Below, one piece after another: positions 40,577-49,612 of a stretch of DNA of 64,000 nucleotides. The first letter of the stretch is position 1. Every line of letters begins with the position of its first letter. The notes under the pieces were generated by a model. The model did not search any database, was not told the origin of the DNA, and was given only the letters and a program-made list of their open reading frames with translations. This stretch comes from Campylobacter lari subsp. concheus (GTDB lineage: Bacteria > Campylobacterota > Campylobacteria > Campylobacterales > Campylobacteraceae). The translations under genes were made by a program, and so were the position numbers. The stretch covers positions 1-64,000 of the forward strand of contig NZ_CP043426.1 of the NCBI RefSeq assembly GCF_008245025.1, written 5' to 3'.

Positions 40577-42108
40577 TAAGGATTTTCCTTTAAATTTTTG
40601 CTAAATATATCATAATTTGCTTCATATTCTTTGCTATTTACTCCAAAATACCCTAGTAAGCTTGAAAAAAGATTATCTTGAGAAAGTTTATAATTTTTTT
40701 TGCTTTGTAAATCTTGACTTAATTTACTATCTTTACTCCAAAATATCATCGGTATATGCTTTTGATCTTTTGGTGCTATTAAATAAGGCATACCATGAAG
40801 ATAAATTCCATTTTCACCCAAGCTTTCTCCATGATCTGATAAATAAAGCAAAGAAGCTTCTTTAGTAGGATTTTGCTTAAGCATATTTATAAGGCTTTTT
40901 ATAATAAAGTCTGTATAAAGTAAAGTATTATCATAGGTGTTTATGATTTGTTTGTGGGAGCAGGTATTTAGCTCGTTTGTATCACATGTTGGCATAAATT
41001 TTTTAAATGCATTTGGATAGCGTTTGTAGTAAGTTGGGCCATGTGAGCCTTGCAAATGCACAACGATGATTTTGTTTGAATTTATATTTTCAAGTTCTTG
41101 CCTTACAAGTTCAAGTAAGCTTTCATCATAGTCTTTTGCAATGAGTTTGTGTTTTATACGATCGCAATTTCCTTTACAACCTCCCGAGTTATTACCAAAC
41201 CAAATACTTTGTACTCCAACCTTTTGTAAGATATCTAAAACATTTTCTTCATACAATTCGTTTTCAAAGTTCGCTCTTTTATGTCTTGAAAACATACAAG
41301 GCAAACTTCTTGCAGTAGCAGTACCACAAGAGCTTACATCACTAAAATACACTAAATTTGGTTCATTTTTGGTATAAAAATTCGTATCGTTGGTTTTATA
41401 AGCGCCTAAAGAATAATTACTTGCTCTGGCAGTTTCACCTATGACTAAAATCATAAGTTTAGTTGTATTAGTATCTTTTAAGCTTGCATCATCTGAAATG
41501 ATAGTTAGTTCTTTTTTACCTGCTAGTTTTTTCTTTGTAAATTCTATGCTTGAGTATATTGGGTAAAAGGGTAGATTATACATTCTAACGATATTGTGTG
41601 ATCTTAAAAAAGGCAAAAGTGTTTTTGAGCTAAGAGCTACTAAAGCAAAGCAAAATACCAAAGAAGTCAAAAACAATACGCTTTTTTTGAAAAAATATTT
41701 TTGATAATCAATCTTAGTAAAAATCACAAGCAAACTAGGAAAAATCACAAAAGCTAAAATATACAAAGCAAAAGAAAAATTAAAATAAGAAAAAAATTCC
41801 CTATTATCTGTTTCAACAACATTTTGTATCATATGATCATCGATTAAAACCCCATAATTACTAATAAAATAACTACAAATGGCGCAAATACTAAGTAAAA
41901 ATATGCTTAAAATTTTGGTAATATAGGGAAAATATATCAAAGATAAGATACTCAAAACCAAGAAAAAATAAATTCCAAAAAATACACTAAAAAGCATAGT
42001 ATTTTGATCTATCTTTTCATATACAAACTCAAACAACGGGAAGTTAAATACTATGATAAAAACTGCATTAAGCAGGGTAAATTTTGTCCATGAAAGTTTT
42101 AGGTGCAT
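40576..42108 (-). CDS. eptC: Phosphoethanolamine transferase EptC
   Basis: EptC adds phosphoethanolamine to lipid A, and in Campylobacter also to the flagellar rod protein FlgG and glycans. The 510-residue protein has five N-terminal membrane helices and a periplasmic alkaline-phosphatase-like domain. The nucleophilic threonine is in VIGETARASNY near residue 222, and zinc ligands are in YLSDHGESLGE near residue 420. Paired cysteines (SSCGTATARSLPC, CKGNC) match the family disulfides. It is first in the operon eptC-dgkA-HTH-pyrC. Confidence 0.95.
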   Translation of the reverse strand: MHLKLSWTKFTLLNAVFIIVFNFPLFEFVYEKIDQNTMLFSVFFGIYFFLVLSILSLIYFPYITKILSIFLLSICAICSYFISNYGVLIDDHMIQNVVETDNREFFSYFNFSFALYILAFVIFPSLLVIFTKIDYQKYFFKKSVLFLTSLVFCFALVALSSKTLLPFLRSHNIVRMYNLPFYPIYSSIEFTKKKLAGKKELTIISDDASLKDTNTTKLMILVIGETARASNYSLGAYKTNDTNFYTKNEPNLVYFSDVSSCGTATARSLPCMFSRHKRANFENELYEENVLDILQKVGVQSIWFGNNSGGCKGNCDRIKHKLIAKDYDESLLELVRQELENINSNKIIVVHLQGSHGPTYYKRYPNAFKKFMPTCDTNELNTCSHKQIINTYDNTLLYTDFIIKSLINMLKQNPTKEASLLYLSDHGESLGENGIYLHGMPYLIAPKDQKHIPMIFWSKDSKLSQDLQSKKNYKLSQDNLFSSLLGYFGVNSKEYEANYDIFSKNLKENP

Positions 42109-42206
42109 TTTTTTCCTTTGGAATAAAATAAAAACTTAGTCTATTTGAATAAAATTAATAAATCGCATATAAAATAGCAACAAAAGAAGATTAGTAAAGG
42201 TATTTT

Positions 42207-42965
42207 ATGAAATTATTATCATGGAATGTAAATGGACTAAGGGCGATTTGTGATAAAAACGCGCTTGATTGGATTGAAAAAGAAGAAATTGATTTTATAG
42301 GTTTTCAAGAAATCAAAGCACATGAGGATAAATTTCCTAAAAGAATTTATGAATATCCTTTTAAGCATATGTATTCAAATAGTGCTAAAAGAGCAGGGTA
42401 TTCTGGTGTTATGAGTTTGTGTAATTTTGATAGCGAAGTCAAAAAGTGTGAATTTTTTGATGATGATGAGGGTAGGGTTTTAGAGCATAGCTTTAAAAAT
42501 GTAGTTTTGTTTAATATCTATTTTCCAAATGGTCAAAAAGATGAAGAGCGTTTAAACTTTAAAATGAAATTTTATAATGATTTTTTAGTGTATTTAGATA
42601 AGCTTTTAAAAGAAGGTAAAGAAATCATTATCTGCGGAGATGTAAATACTGCTCACCGTGAGATAGATTTAACCCACCCAAAAGCCAATGAAAAAACTTC
42701 AGGTTTTTTACCGATTGAGCGTGCTTGGATAGATGATTTGCTAAAATTAGGCTTTATTGATACTTTTAGACATGTAAATGGCGATGTTAAAGAAAAGTAT
42801 TCGTGGTGGAGCTATAGAATGAAGGCAAGAGAAAGAAATGTAGGCTGGAGGATTGATTATTTTTTCATTTCTAATGGCTTAAAAGATAAGCTCAAAAATG
42901 CTTTCATAAGAGATGACGTTTTTGGTTCAGATCATGCTCCTGTAGGAATAGAAATAGATATCTAA
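42207..42965 (+). CDS. xth: Exodeoxyribonuclease III / AP endonuclease
   Basis: This base-excision-repair enzyme cleaves at abasic sites and trims 3' ends. The 252-residue protein shows the Exo III family motifs: [11 protein letters not shown] at the N-terminus, [11 protein letters not shown] with the metal glutamate, [14 protein letters not shown] with the active-site Asp-Asn pair, and [11 protein letters not shown] with the catalytic His at the C-terminus. It is divergent from eptC and ends in a 4-nt tail-to-tail overlap with mntP. Confidence 0.97.
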   Translation: MKLLSWNVNGLRAICDKNALDWIEKEEIDFIGFQEIKAHEDKFPKRIYEYPFKHMYSNSAKRAGYSGVMSLCNFDSEVKKCEFFDDDEGRVLEHSFKNVVLFNIYFPNGQKDEERLNFKMKFYNDFLVYLDKLLKEGKEIIICGDVNTAHREIDLTHPKANEKTSGFLPIERAWIDDLLKLGFIDTFRHVNGDVKEKYSWWSYRMKARERNVGWRIDYFFISNGLKDKLKNAFIRDDVFGSDHAPVGIEIDI

Positions 42966-43519
42966 GATAAATGTTCAAATAAAATTTTAACCGCTAGTAA
43001 AATTAAAATCGTACCACCTAGAAATTCGGCTTTACTTTTGAGATAGGTGCCGAATTTGCTACCGATTTTTAAAGCTAGAATGCACATTATGAAAGTGATT
43101 GCACCTATACATAACAATGCTATAAATAAATCCACTTTTAAAAAGGCAAAACTTACCCCAACAGCAAGCGCATCGATACTAGTAGCAATAGCAAGAGCTA
43201 TCATGGTTTTGAAGTCAAATAAATTTGAATTTTCTTTACAACTATCCTTTTTGAAAGATTCCTGTATCATTTTACCACCTATAATACTAAGAAGAATAAA
43301 AGCAATCCAATGATCAATTTTTTCTACAAAAGAACCAAAAGAAGAACCTAAAATATATCCAATAGCCGGCATTAAAGCTTGAAAACCACCAAAATATAAT
43401 CCAACCATTAAATAATGTCTTAATTTCAATTTTTTAACACTAAAGCCTTTGCATAGTGAAACCGCAAAAGCATCTGCTGCCAAAGCAAAAGACAAAACAA
43501 TTAAGCTTAAAATATTCAT
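42962..43519 (-). CDS. mntP: Manganese efflux pump MntP
   Basis: MntP exports Mn(II). The protein (185 residues from the ATG at 43519, which has an AAGGAA site; an upstream ATG has none) has six hydrophobic helices arranged as two repeats with intramembrane acidic residues in [14 protein letters not shown] near residue 13 and [15 protein letters not shown] near residue 108. Both match the MntP (DUF204) motifs DAFAVS and DALAVG. Its stop overlaps the xth stop region, so one side must be read through. Confidence 0.93.
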   Translation of the reverse strand: MNILSLIVLSFALAADAFAVSLCKGFSVKKLKLRHYLMVGLYFGGFQALMPAIGYILGSSFGSFVEKIDHWIAFILLSIIGGKMIQESFKKDSCKENSNLFDFKTMIALAIATSIDALAVGVSFAFLKVDLFIALLCIGAITFIMCILALKIGSKFGTYLKSKAEFLGGTILILLAVKILFEHLS

Positions 43520-43604
43520 TTTTTTCCTTGAATACTTAAATAGAGTGAAATTATATATTTTTATATAAAATAACAAATTAATTATTTATTAAGTAAAACA
43601 TAGA

Positions 43605-43610
43605 TATAAT
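43605..43610 (+). promoter_or_regulatory. -10 promoter element for tRNA-Glu
   Basis: A perfect TATAAT lies 32 nt before the tRNA 5' end, within an AT-rich gap. Confidence 0.55.
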
Positions 43611-43642
43611 TTCTATTTCATACAAAATAAAAACTACAAATT

Positions 43643-43717
43643 GGCCCATTCGTCTAGCGGTTAGGACATCGCCCTTTCACGGCGGTAACACGAGTTCGAG
43701 TCTCGTATGGGTCACCA
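43643..43717 (+). tRNA. tRNA-Glu (anticodon TTC)
   Basis: A complete 75-nt cloverleaf: acceptor stem GGCCCAT/ATGGGTC (one G-T pair), D-loop with TAGCGGTTAGGA, anticodon loop CTTTCAC with TTC, T-arm CGAGTTCGAGTCTCG, and an encoded CCA at 43715-43717. The single-copy tRNA is followed by 200 nt of AT-rich DNA and a repeat-protein gene that looks accessory. Confidence 0.98.
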
Positions 43718-43917
43718 CTCTATATTTTTCTTCACAGTATTATTTTTTATCAAAATTCATCTATTTATTTATAATTATTTATTATTTTGTAAACATATGT
43801 TTATATTAAATTAATTTTAAATTAATTATTATTAATATTCTAAATATTTTATTAATTTTATTAAATTTATATTGACTTTATGCTTGTTTTTTAAATATAC
43901 AAAAAAGGAGGGACAAA
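43718..43917 (+). other. AT-rich spacer between tRNA-Glu and the DUF285 gene
   Basis: This 200-nt stretch is almost all A and T with short direct repeats of ATTAAT/TTAATT type. No gene is visible. TTGACTTT followed by TTTAAATAT near 43871-43900 could be a promoter for the DUF285 gene, and AAAGGAGGG before 43918 is a strong ribosome binding site. No copy of the tRNA 3' end that would mark an attachment site was found. Confidence 0.4.
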
Positions 43918-44451
43918 ATGTATAAAGCTAAAAACAAAAATGAGTTAATGAATTTGGTGCATAATGAAAGAATTTCTCTAAGAGATATTGATGTTTCTTT
44001 GATAGAAGATTTTTCATTCGTTTTTTATCGTTCTACTAGAAAAGATTTCTTGGGTATTGAGCGTTGGGATGTATCTAAAGCTAAAGATATGTCTTATATG
44101 TTTTATTGTTGTGAAAGTTTTAATGCAGACTTATCACGCTGGGATGTTTCAAATGTCGAAAATATGGCAAGTATGTTTTTTAACTGCAAAAATTTCAACA
44201 AAGACTTATCAAGATGGAATACACAAAATTTAAAAGATATGTCTTATATGTTTTTTAATTGTGTTAAATTTAATCATTCTTTATTGCACTGGAAAACCTC
44301 TAATGTAATTAGAATAGCACATTGTTTTGAAAACTACCATGCGTATGAGTATAATGTGGCAAGCTGGGATGTACAAAATGTAATTACTATGGCCTATTTT
44401 TTCCATAATTGTAAAAATTTTCACCATGAGCTAGATGAGTGGAATATATAA
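43918..44451 (+). CDS. DUF285 (BspA-type) 25-residue repeat protein, probably truncated
   Basis: The 177-residue protein contains five exact-length 25-residue repeats, each starting with Trp: residues 50-74, 75-99, 100-124, 125-149 and 150-174, with pattern WDVSNVxxMxxMFxNCxxFNxDLSR. These match the DUF285/BspA-like surface repeats found in mycoplasmas and in Campylobacter and Helicobacter. There is no signal peptide. It ends at TAA just after WNI, but the same frame continues for 26 more codons (to 44532) with TDKVFGNR, typical of the natural end of such proteins, so this stop looks like a nonsense mutation. A strong AGGAGG precedes the ATG. Role unknown. Confidence 0.75.
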   Translation: MYKAKNKNELMNLVHNERISLRDIDVSLIEDFSFVFYRSTRKDFLGIERWDVSKAKDMSYMFYCCESFNADLSRWDVSNVENMASMFFNCKNFNKDLSRWNTQNLKDMSYMFFNCVKFNHSLLHWKTSNVIRIAHCFENYHAYEYNVASWDVQNVITMAYFFHNCKNFHHELDEWNI

Positions 44452-44532
44452 AGAGATTGTAATACTGACAAAGTGTTTGGAAATCGTGGTATTGATAAAC
44501 TTTATGCTGTAAAAGGTGTGGAGTTAAAATAA

Positions 44533-44663
44533 TCAAATTCACACATTTTTTGTGTTAATTTTTCTTTTATTTCTTTAAGTTTTTCATCAAGTTTTTGTAC
44601 TAAACTTATCTTTTAAAAGTACTATTTCATAGTGCTTAGAGATTGTTTTTTAGGAAAATTTCC
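44533..44663. other. Intergenic region before nrdD with hairpins and possible gene remnant
   Basis: ACACA-TTTTT-TGTGT followed by T-rich DNA is a weak terminator for the DUF285 gene. A second hairpin, AAGTACTAT-TTC-ATAGTGCTT at 44617-44637, lies just before nrdD and might be a regulatory site. On the minus strand two short frames read KHYEIVLLKDKF and then VQKLDEKLKEIKEKL, which may be a decayed coding remnant. Confidence 0.3.
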
Positions 44664-46943
44664 ATGAAAATAAAATTTATTATAAAAAGAGATAAAAGCC
44701 AAGTTGCATTTGATATTTTTAAAATCAAAAATGCTATTTTCAAAGCTAATATAAATTCCATAGATGAAAAATTAAATAATGATTTTTTAGATAAGCTTTG
44801 CGATGAGGTTGTAGCTTTATTGGATAAAAAACACATACAAGTAGAACAAATTCAAGATAAAGTTGAAGAAGTTTTAATCAAAAACGCCTTAGTCAATACC
44901 GCAAAATCTTATATTTTATACCGTCAAAAAAGAACACAAATTCGCAATGGTAGCTATGATTTGCTAAGTTTATATGATGATTTAACTTTTAAAGATTCTA
45001 AAGAAGCTGATTTAAAAAGAGAAAATGCAAATATTAATTCAGATAGCGCTATGGGTATGATGTTAAAATATGGCTCAGAGGGTGCAAAATACTATGTAGA
45101 TGAGTGTGTTTTGCCAAAACATATCGCAAATGCACACAAAAATGGTGATATACACATACACGATAAAGACTTTTATATGCTAACACAAACTTGCTGTCAA
45201 ATAGACCTATTAAAGCTTTTTGAAAATGGTTTTAGTACAGGACATGGGAGCTTGCGTGAGCCAAATGATATCAGATCTTATGCTTCTTTAGCTTGTATTG
45301 CCTTGCAGGCCAATCAAAACGAAATGCATGGAGGTCAGTCTATACCCAATTTTGATTTTGCTATGGCAAAAGGTGTGGCAAAGACTTTTCAAAAAGAATA
45401 TAAAAAGGCTACAAATGCTTTTTTTGAAATAAAACTAGAACAAAGTTTAGATGAGCAATGCTTTAAAAATGCTAATTTTCAAGCTTTTAGTGAAAAAGAA
45501 TGCTTCAAAGAGCTTTTAAGGCTTGATTTAAATGGCGATGAGAATTTTTTAAAACAAGTAAATGCTTATGCTTATAAAAGAGCATTAAAGCAAACCCAAG
45601 ATGCAACTTTTCAAGCTATGGAAGCTTTAATACATAATCTTAACACCATGAACTCAAGAGCAGGAGCCCAAGTGCCTTTTAGCACGCTAAATTATGGCAC
45701 TGATACATCTTTTGAAGGGCAAATGGTGATAGAAAATTTACTAAAAGTTACGATGAGAGGTTTGGGAAATGGCGAAACGCCAATTTTTCCTGTGCAAATT
45801 TTTAAAGTAAAAGAAGGTATTAATTATAATGAAATAGATCCAAACTATAAGCTTTTTAAGCTTGCCATAGAATGTGCTTCTAAAAGACTTTTTCCAAATT
45901 TTAGCTTTTTAGATGCAAGCTTTAATGCAAAATACTATAAAAAGGGCGATTATAATAGTGAAGTAGCTTATATGGGTTGTAGAACTAGGGTTATGGCAAA
46001 TGTTTATGATGAGAACAAAGAAATCACAAGTGGTAGGGGAAATTTAAGCTTTACAAGTATAAACCTTGTACGTTTAGCCATAGAAGCCAAAGGAAATTTA
46101 GAGCTTTTTTACTCGCTTTTAAAAGAAAAATTAGAACTCGTGTATGAGCAATTACTTCATAGATATAAAATTCAAAGTCTAAAAAAGGTTAAAAATTTCC
46201 CATTTTTAATGGGCGAGGGAATTTGGATAGATTCAGATACTTTAAAAGAAAATGATAGTGTAGAAAAAATCATAGCACATGGGACTTTAGCTATAGGTTA
46301 TATAGGACTTTGCGAGAGTTTAATAGCTTTGATAGGTTCTCATCATGGACAAAGCCAAGAAGCAAGGGATCTTGGCTTACAAATCGTGCGTTTTATGCGT
46401 GAATTTGTCGATGAAAAAGCACGCGTAAATAAGCTTAATTTTTCACTCATAGCTACCCCGGCTGAAGGCTTAAGTGGGAGATTTTTAAAGCTAGATCAAA
46501 AAAAATACGGCATTTTAAAAGGCATAACCGATAAAGATTTTTATACTAATTCTTTTCATATTCCTGTAGATTTTCCCATTAGTATATATGAAAAAATTCA
46601 AATAGAAGCCCCATATCATGAGCTAAATAATGGCGGACATATTACTTATGTAGAATTAAATGGTGATGTGAGTAAAAATTTAGAAAGTTTTGAACGCATT
46701 ATAAAATGTATGAAAGAAAGCAATATAGGCTATGGTTCGATTAATTTTCCATTAGATAGGGATCCAGTGTGTGGTTATAGTGGTGTGATAGATGAGTTTT
46801 GTCCAAAATGTCATAGAAAAGAAGATGATATTAAATTCGAACGCATAAGAAGAATCACGGGCTATTTAGTAGGAACGCTTGATCGCTTTAATGATGCCAA
46901 AAAAGCTGAAGTTCATGCAAGAATTAAACACGATTTTTCTTAG
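44664..46943 (+). CDS. nrdD: Anaerobic (class III) ribonucleoside-triphosphate reductase
   Basis: NrdD makes deoxyribonucleotides without oxygen using a glycyl radical. An N-terminal ATP-cone is followed by the catalytic barrel (GDIHIHDKDFYMLTQTCCQID, NTMNSRAGAQVPFSTLNYGTD). A zinc-binding CGYSG...CPKCHRK cluster lies near residue 700, and the glycyl-radical site is in RRITGYLVGTLDRFN at the C-terminus. I start at MKIKF (44664), 8 nt from AGGA, and not at a TTG upstream. The length is 759 residues. nrdG overlaps its end by 29 nt. Confidence 0.97.
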   Translation: MKIKFIIKRDKSQVAFDIFKIKNAIFKANINSIDEKLNNDFLDKLCDEVVALLDKKHIQVEQIQDKVEEVLIKNALVNTAKSYILYRQKRTQIRNGSYDLLSLYDDLTFKDSKEADLKRENANINSDSAMGMMLKYGSEGAKYYVDECVLPKHIANAHKNGDIHIHDKDFYMLTQTCCQIDLLKLFENGFSTGHGSLREPNDIRSYASLACIALQANQNEMHGGQSIPNFDFAMAKGVAKTFQKEYKKATNAFFEIKLEQSLDEQCFKNANFQAFSEKECFKELLRLDLNGDENFLKQVNAYAYKRALKQTQDATFQAMEALIHNLNTMNSRAGAQVPFSTLNYGTDTSFEGQMVIENLLKVTMRGLGNGETPIFPVQIFKVKEGINYNEIDPNYKLFKLAIECASKRLFPNFSFLDASFNAKYYKKGDYNSEVAYMGCRTRVMANVYDENKEITSGRGNLSFTSINLVRLAIEAKGNLELFYSLLKEKLELVYEQLLHRYKIQSLKKVKNFPFLMGEGIWIDSDTLKENDSVEKIIAHGTLAIGYIGLCESLIALIGSHHGQSQEARDLGLQIVRFMREFVDEKARVNKLNFSLIATPAEGLSGRFLKLDQKKYGILKGITDKDFYTNSFHIPVDFPISIYEKIQIEAPYHELNNGGHITYVELNGDVSKNLESFERIIKCMKESNIGYGSINFPLDRDPVCGYSGVIDEFCPKCHRKEDDIKFERIRRITGYLVGTLDRFNDAKKAEVHARIKHDFS

Positions 46944-47424
46944 ATTAGCAGGTGTCATAAAAGAATCCATAGTTGATGGCTATGGTTTGCGTTATGTGAT
47001 TTTTACTCAAGGTTGCCCTCATCATTGCAAAGGATGCCATAACCCACAAACGCACGATTTTAACAAAGGATATTTGCAAGATTTAGCAAGTTTGTATGAT
47101 GATATTTGCAAAAATCCTTTGCTTCAAGGTGTTACTTTTAGTGGTGGAGAGCCTTTTATGCAAACAAAAAATTTAAGCATTATAGCAAAACACATTAAGG
47201 CTTTAGGGCTTGATCTTACCATATATACAGGCTTTATTTATGAAGAGCTATTACAAGAAAAATCAAAAAAAGAATTACTCATCTTAGCTGATGTTTTGAT
47301 AGATGGAAAGTTTATTTTAGAGCAAAAAGACTTATCTTTAAAATTTAAAGGTAGTAAAAATCAACGCATTATCGATGTAGCAAAAAGCTTAGAGCAAGGT
47401 AAAGCAATACTTTTTGAAAAATAA
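46915..47424 (+). CDS. nrdG: Anaerobic ribonucleotide reductase activase
   Basis: NrdG is the radical SAM enzyme that installs the glycyl radical on NrdD. The CX3CX2C cluster is in GCPHHCKGCHNP near residue 35, and GVTFSGGEPFMQ near residue 75 is the SAM-contact motif. The likely start is MQELNTIF at 46915, inside the end of nrdD, with a weak upstream site, indicating coupling. The length is 169 residues. A terminator hairpin follows its stop. Confidence 0.95.
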   Translation: MQELNTIFLRLAGVIKESIVDGYGLRYVIFTQGCPHHCKGCHNPQTHDFNKGYLQDLASLYDDICKNPLLQGVTFSGGEPFMQTKNLSIIAKHIKALGLDLTIYTGFIYEELLQEKSKKELLILADVLIDGKFILEQKDLSLKFKGSKNQRIIDVAKSLEQGKAILFEK

Positions 47425-47444
47425 AGACTCATTTAGTCTTTTTT
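47423..47444 (+). terminator. Intrinsic terminator after nrdDG
   Basis: AAAGACT (47423-47429) pairs with AGTCTTT (47435-47441) across CATTT and runs into TTTTTT. It separates nrdDG from sodB. Confidence 0.7.
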
Positions 47445-47465
47445 AATTTAACTATGTTAGAATGT

Positions 47466-47473
47466 TATAAAAT
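47466..47473 (+). promoter_or_regulatory. -10 promoter element for sodB
   Basis: TATAAAAT lies 18 nt before the sodB ATG, in TTAGAATGTTATAAAATTT. The gap also holds the nrdG terminator, so sodB likely has its own promoter. The AAAAAGGAGA ribosome binding site is strong. Confidence 0.5.
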
Positions 47474-47491
47474 TTAAAAAAGGAGAACAAT

Positions 47492-48145
47492 ATGTTTGAA
47501 TTAAGAAAATTACCTTATGAAGCAGACGCTTTTGGAGACTTTTTAAGTGCAGAAACTTTTGCATTTCATCATGGCAAACACCACCAAACTTATGTAAATA
47601 ATCTAAATAATCTTATCAAAGATACTGAATTTGCGGGAAAAGATTTAGTTTATATTATACAAAATTCAAATGGTGGAGTTTTTAACAACGCTGCTCAAGT
47701 ATATAATCATGACTTTTATTTTGATTGCATTAAGCCAAAAACATGCTGTGGTTGTGGCTGTTCTTTGAGCGCTGAGTTTAAAGCAGCAGTTGAAAAAGAT
47801 TTTGGGTCAATGGAAAATTTAAAAGAAGAATTCATTAAAGGTGCTACGACTTTATTTGGTTCAGGTTGGTTTTGGCTAGTTTATAATACTCAAAATCAAA
47901 AATTAGAATTAGTTGCTACTAGCAATGCTGCTACGCCTATCACTGAAGGTAAAGTTCCGCTTTTAGTAGTTGATGTATGGGAGCATGCTTACTATGTAGA
48001 TCACCGTAATGCGCGCCCTGCGTATTTAGATAAATTTTATGCACATATTAACTGGGAATTTGTAGCAAAAGCTTATGAATGGGCTATTAAAGAAGGTATG
48101 AACTCAGTAAGCTTTTATGCAAACGAATTGCATCCTGTAAAATAA
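47492..48145 (+). CDS. sodB: Iron superoxide dismutase
   Basis: SodB converts superoxide to hydrogen peroxide and oxygen. The 217-residue protein keeps the metal ligands: His in AFHHGKHHQTY near residue 27, His in VYNHDFYF near residue 75, and Asp/His in DVWEHAYYVDH near residue 160. A short Cys-rich insert, KTCCGCGCS near residue 86, sits just after the second ligand helix and is longer than in E. coli SodB; C. jejuni has a similar insert by memory. It is monocistronic. Confidence 0.97.
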   Translation: MFELRKLPYEADAFGDFLSAETFAFHHGKHHQTYVNNLNNLIKDTEFAGKDLVYIIQNSNGGVFNNAAQVYNHDFYFDCIKPKTCCGCGCSLSAEFKAAVEKDFGSMENLKEEFIKGATTLFGSGWFWLVYNTQNQKLELVATSNAATPITEGKVPLLVVDVWEHAYYVDHRNARPAYLDKFYAHINWEFVAKAYEWAIKEGMNSVSFYANELHPVK

Positions 48146-48204
48146 TCAAGTTTTTTTAAGAAAAACCCCGTAAAATAGACTAAATACAAACACTAGGAGT
48201 TTAT

Positions 48205-49578
48205 ATGGAGGTTTTTCTTTCTGTCGTGGCTACTTTATTTTGTGTGTTTTTAGTAGCCTATTTTATTCTTAACAAATACAATCCTATCTTTACTTTTTTT
48301 CTCTCAGGTATTGTTATCTTAATCATCATTTCTTTAGCAACTGGTGAGTCTGTGCTAAAACAAAGCTTAGGAAATCCTGTTTTTGATGTCTTTGGCTTTG
48401 TAACTCAAACTTTTAAAACTAATTTAGCTGGTGTGGGGCTTATTATAATGTCTGTTGCAGGTTTTGCAGCTTATATGAAACACATTAATGCTTCGGCAAA
48501 GTTAGCTTTTGTAGCAAATAAACCACTAGGCAAGATTAAAAATAAATACCTAGTTTTAAGTGGAACTTTTGTGGTGGGTATGGCTTTAAAAATAGTTATT
48601 TCAAGCTACACAGGATTGTTGCTTTTATTGCTTGCTTCGATTTATCCTGTTTTAATCACCATAGGAATTCGTCCTATTACTGCTGTATCAGTTTTATCAT
48701 TAATTGCACTTGATTATGGTCCTAAAGATGGAAATTCTATAAATTTAGCAGATATGGTAGGCATTGAAAATGTTGTTGCTATGTTTTTTGAATACCAAAT
48801 TTATCCTGTTATAGCTTACGTTGTTGTGATAGCTTTGCTTATTCCGTTTTATTATAGTTATATGGATAAAAAAGACTTAGCAAAAGGTGTTGTGGATAAT
48901 ATCGAACACATGGAAATAAAAAACCCAAATTGTCCTTTATTTTATATTTTCTTGCCTTGGCTTCCTATAGTGTTTTTATTTTGTGCTTATTTTGCAAATT
49001 TATATGGATATAAAGTGAAGCTAGATGTGGTGAGTGCCAATTTTTTAAGTATAAGTTTGGTTTTTATTTTAGAGTATGTTAGACATAAAGACGCAAAAAA
49101 ACTTGCAGATGATTTGATGGTGATACTAAAAGCTATGGCAGAAATTTTTGTAAGTGTTGTTTGTATTATCATTGCAGCTTCTATTTTTGCAGAAGGTATT
49201 AAAGCGTTAAAAGGTATAGAGCATTTAGCCTTAGCAGTTTCTTCTATGGGGGCTTCTGCTGTGTTGCTTACTATTATAGTTTTAAGCTTTATTGTGTATT
49301 TTGCAAGTGTGATTATGGGTAGTGGGATTGCTGCTTTTAATGCTTTTGGAAGACTTGCTCCAGATATTGCTCAAAAACTAGGGATTAATCCTGTCTCACT
49401 AGCTTTGCCACTTGAGATTGCTTCTTGTTTAGGGCGTGCTGCCTCGCCGATATCGGGTGGAATTTTAGCCTTAGCAGGCTTTGCAAAATTAGATCCTATA
49501 GCCATTGTTAAAAGATCTACTCCTATGTTGCTTGTAGGAATGGCTTTGAATATCCTAATAGCTTGGTATTTTGCATAA
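48205..49578 (+). CDS. dcuC: Anaerobic C4-dicarboxylate transporter, DcuC family
   Basis: This inner-membrane carrier exchanges or exports C4-dicarboxylates such as succinate and fumarate during fumarate respiration. The 457-residue protein has about 12 hydrophobic helices. The family segments GPKDGNSINLAD near residue 170 and GRAASPISGGILALAG near residue 415 match DcuC. An AGGAG site precedes the ATG. It converges on purM with a strong shared hairpin. Confidence 0.88.
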   Translation: MEVFLSVVATLFCVFLVAYFILNKYNPIFTFFLSGIVILIIISLATGESVLKQSLGNPVFDVFGFVTQTFKTNLAGVGLIIMSVAGFAAYMKHINASAKLAFVANKPLGKIKNKYLVLSGTFVVGMALKIVISSYTGLLLLLLASIYPVLITIGIRPITAVSVLSLIALDYGPKDGNSINLADMVGIENVVAMFFEYQIYPVIAYVVVIALLIPFYYSYMDKKDLAKGVVDNIEHMEIKNPNCPLFYIFLPWLPIVFLFCAYFANLYGYKVKLDVVSANFLSISLVFILEYVRHKDAKKLADDLMVILKAMAEIFVSVVCIIIAASIFAEGIKALKGIEHLALAVSSMGASAVLLTIIVLSFIVYFASVIMGSGIAAFNAFGRLAPDIAQKLGINPVSLALPLEIASCLGRAASPISGGILALAGFAKLDPIAIVKRSTPMLLVGMALNILIAWYFA

Positions 49579-49579
49579 A

Positions 49580-49612
49580 TTTAGAGTGATGACTTTTAAC
49601 TATCACTCTAAA
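49580..49612. terminator. Bidirectional terminator between dcuC and purM
   Basis: TTTAGAGTGAT (49580-49590) pairs perfectly over 11 bp with ATCACTCTAAA (49602-49612) across an 11-nt loop. The purM stop codon lies in the stem. Confidence 0.8.

Noticed and set aside
43718-43917. Integrated element at tRNA-Glu
   Set aside because: The AT-rich DNA after the tRNA and the accessory-looking gene raised this, but there is no integrase and no direct repeat of the tRNA 3' end.
44449-44451. Recoding of the TAA in the DUF285 gene
   Set aside because: TAA is not used for selenocysteine or pyrrolysine and no read-through signal is visible; a simple nonsense mutation is enough.
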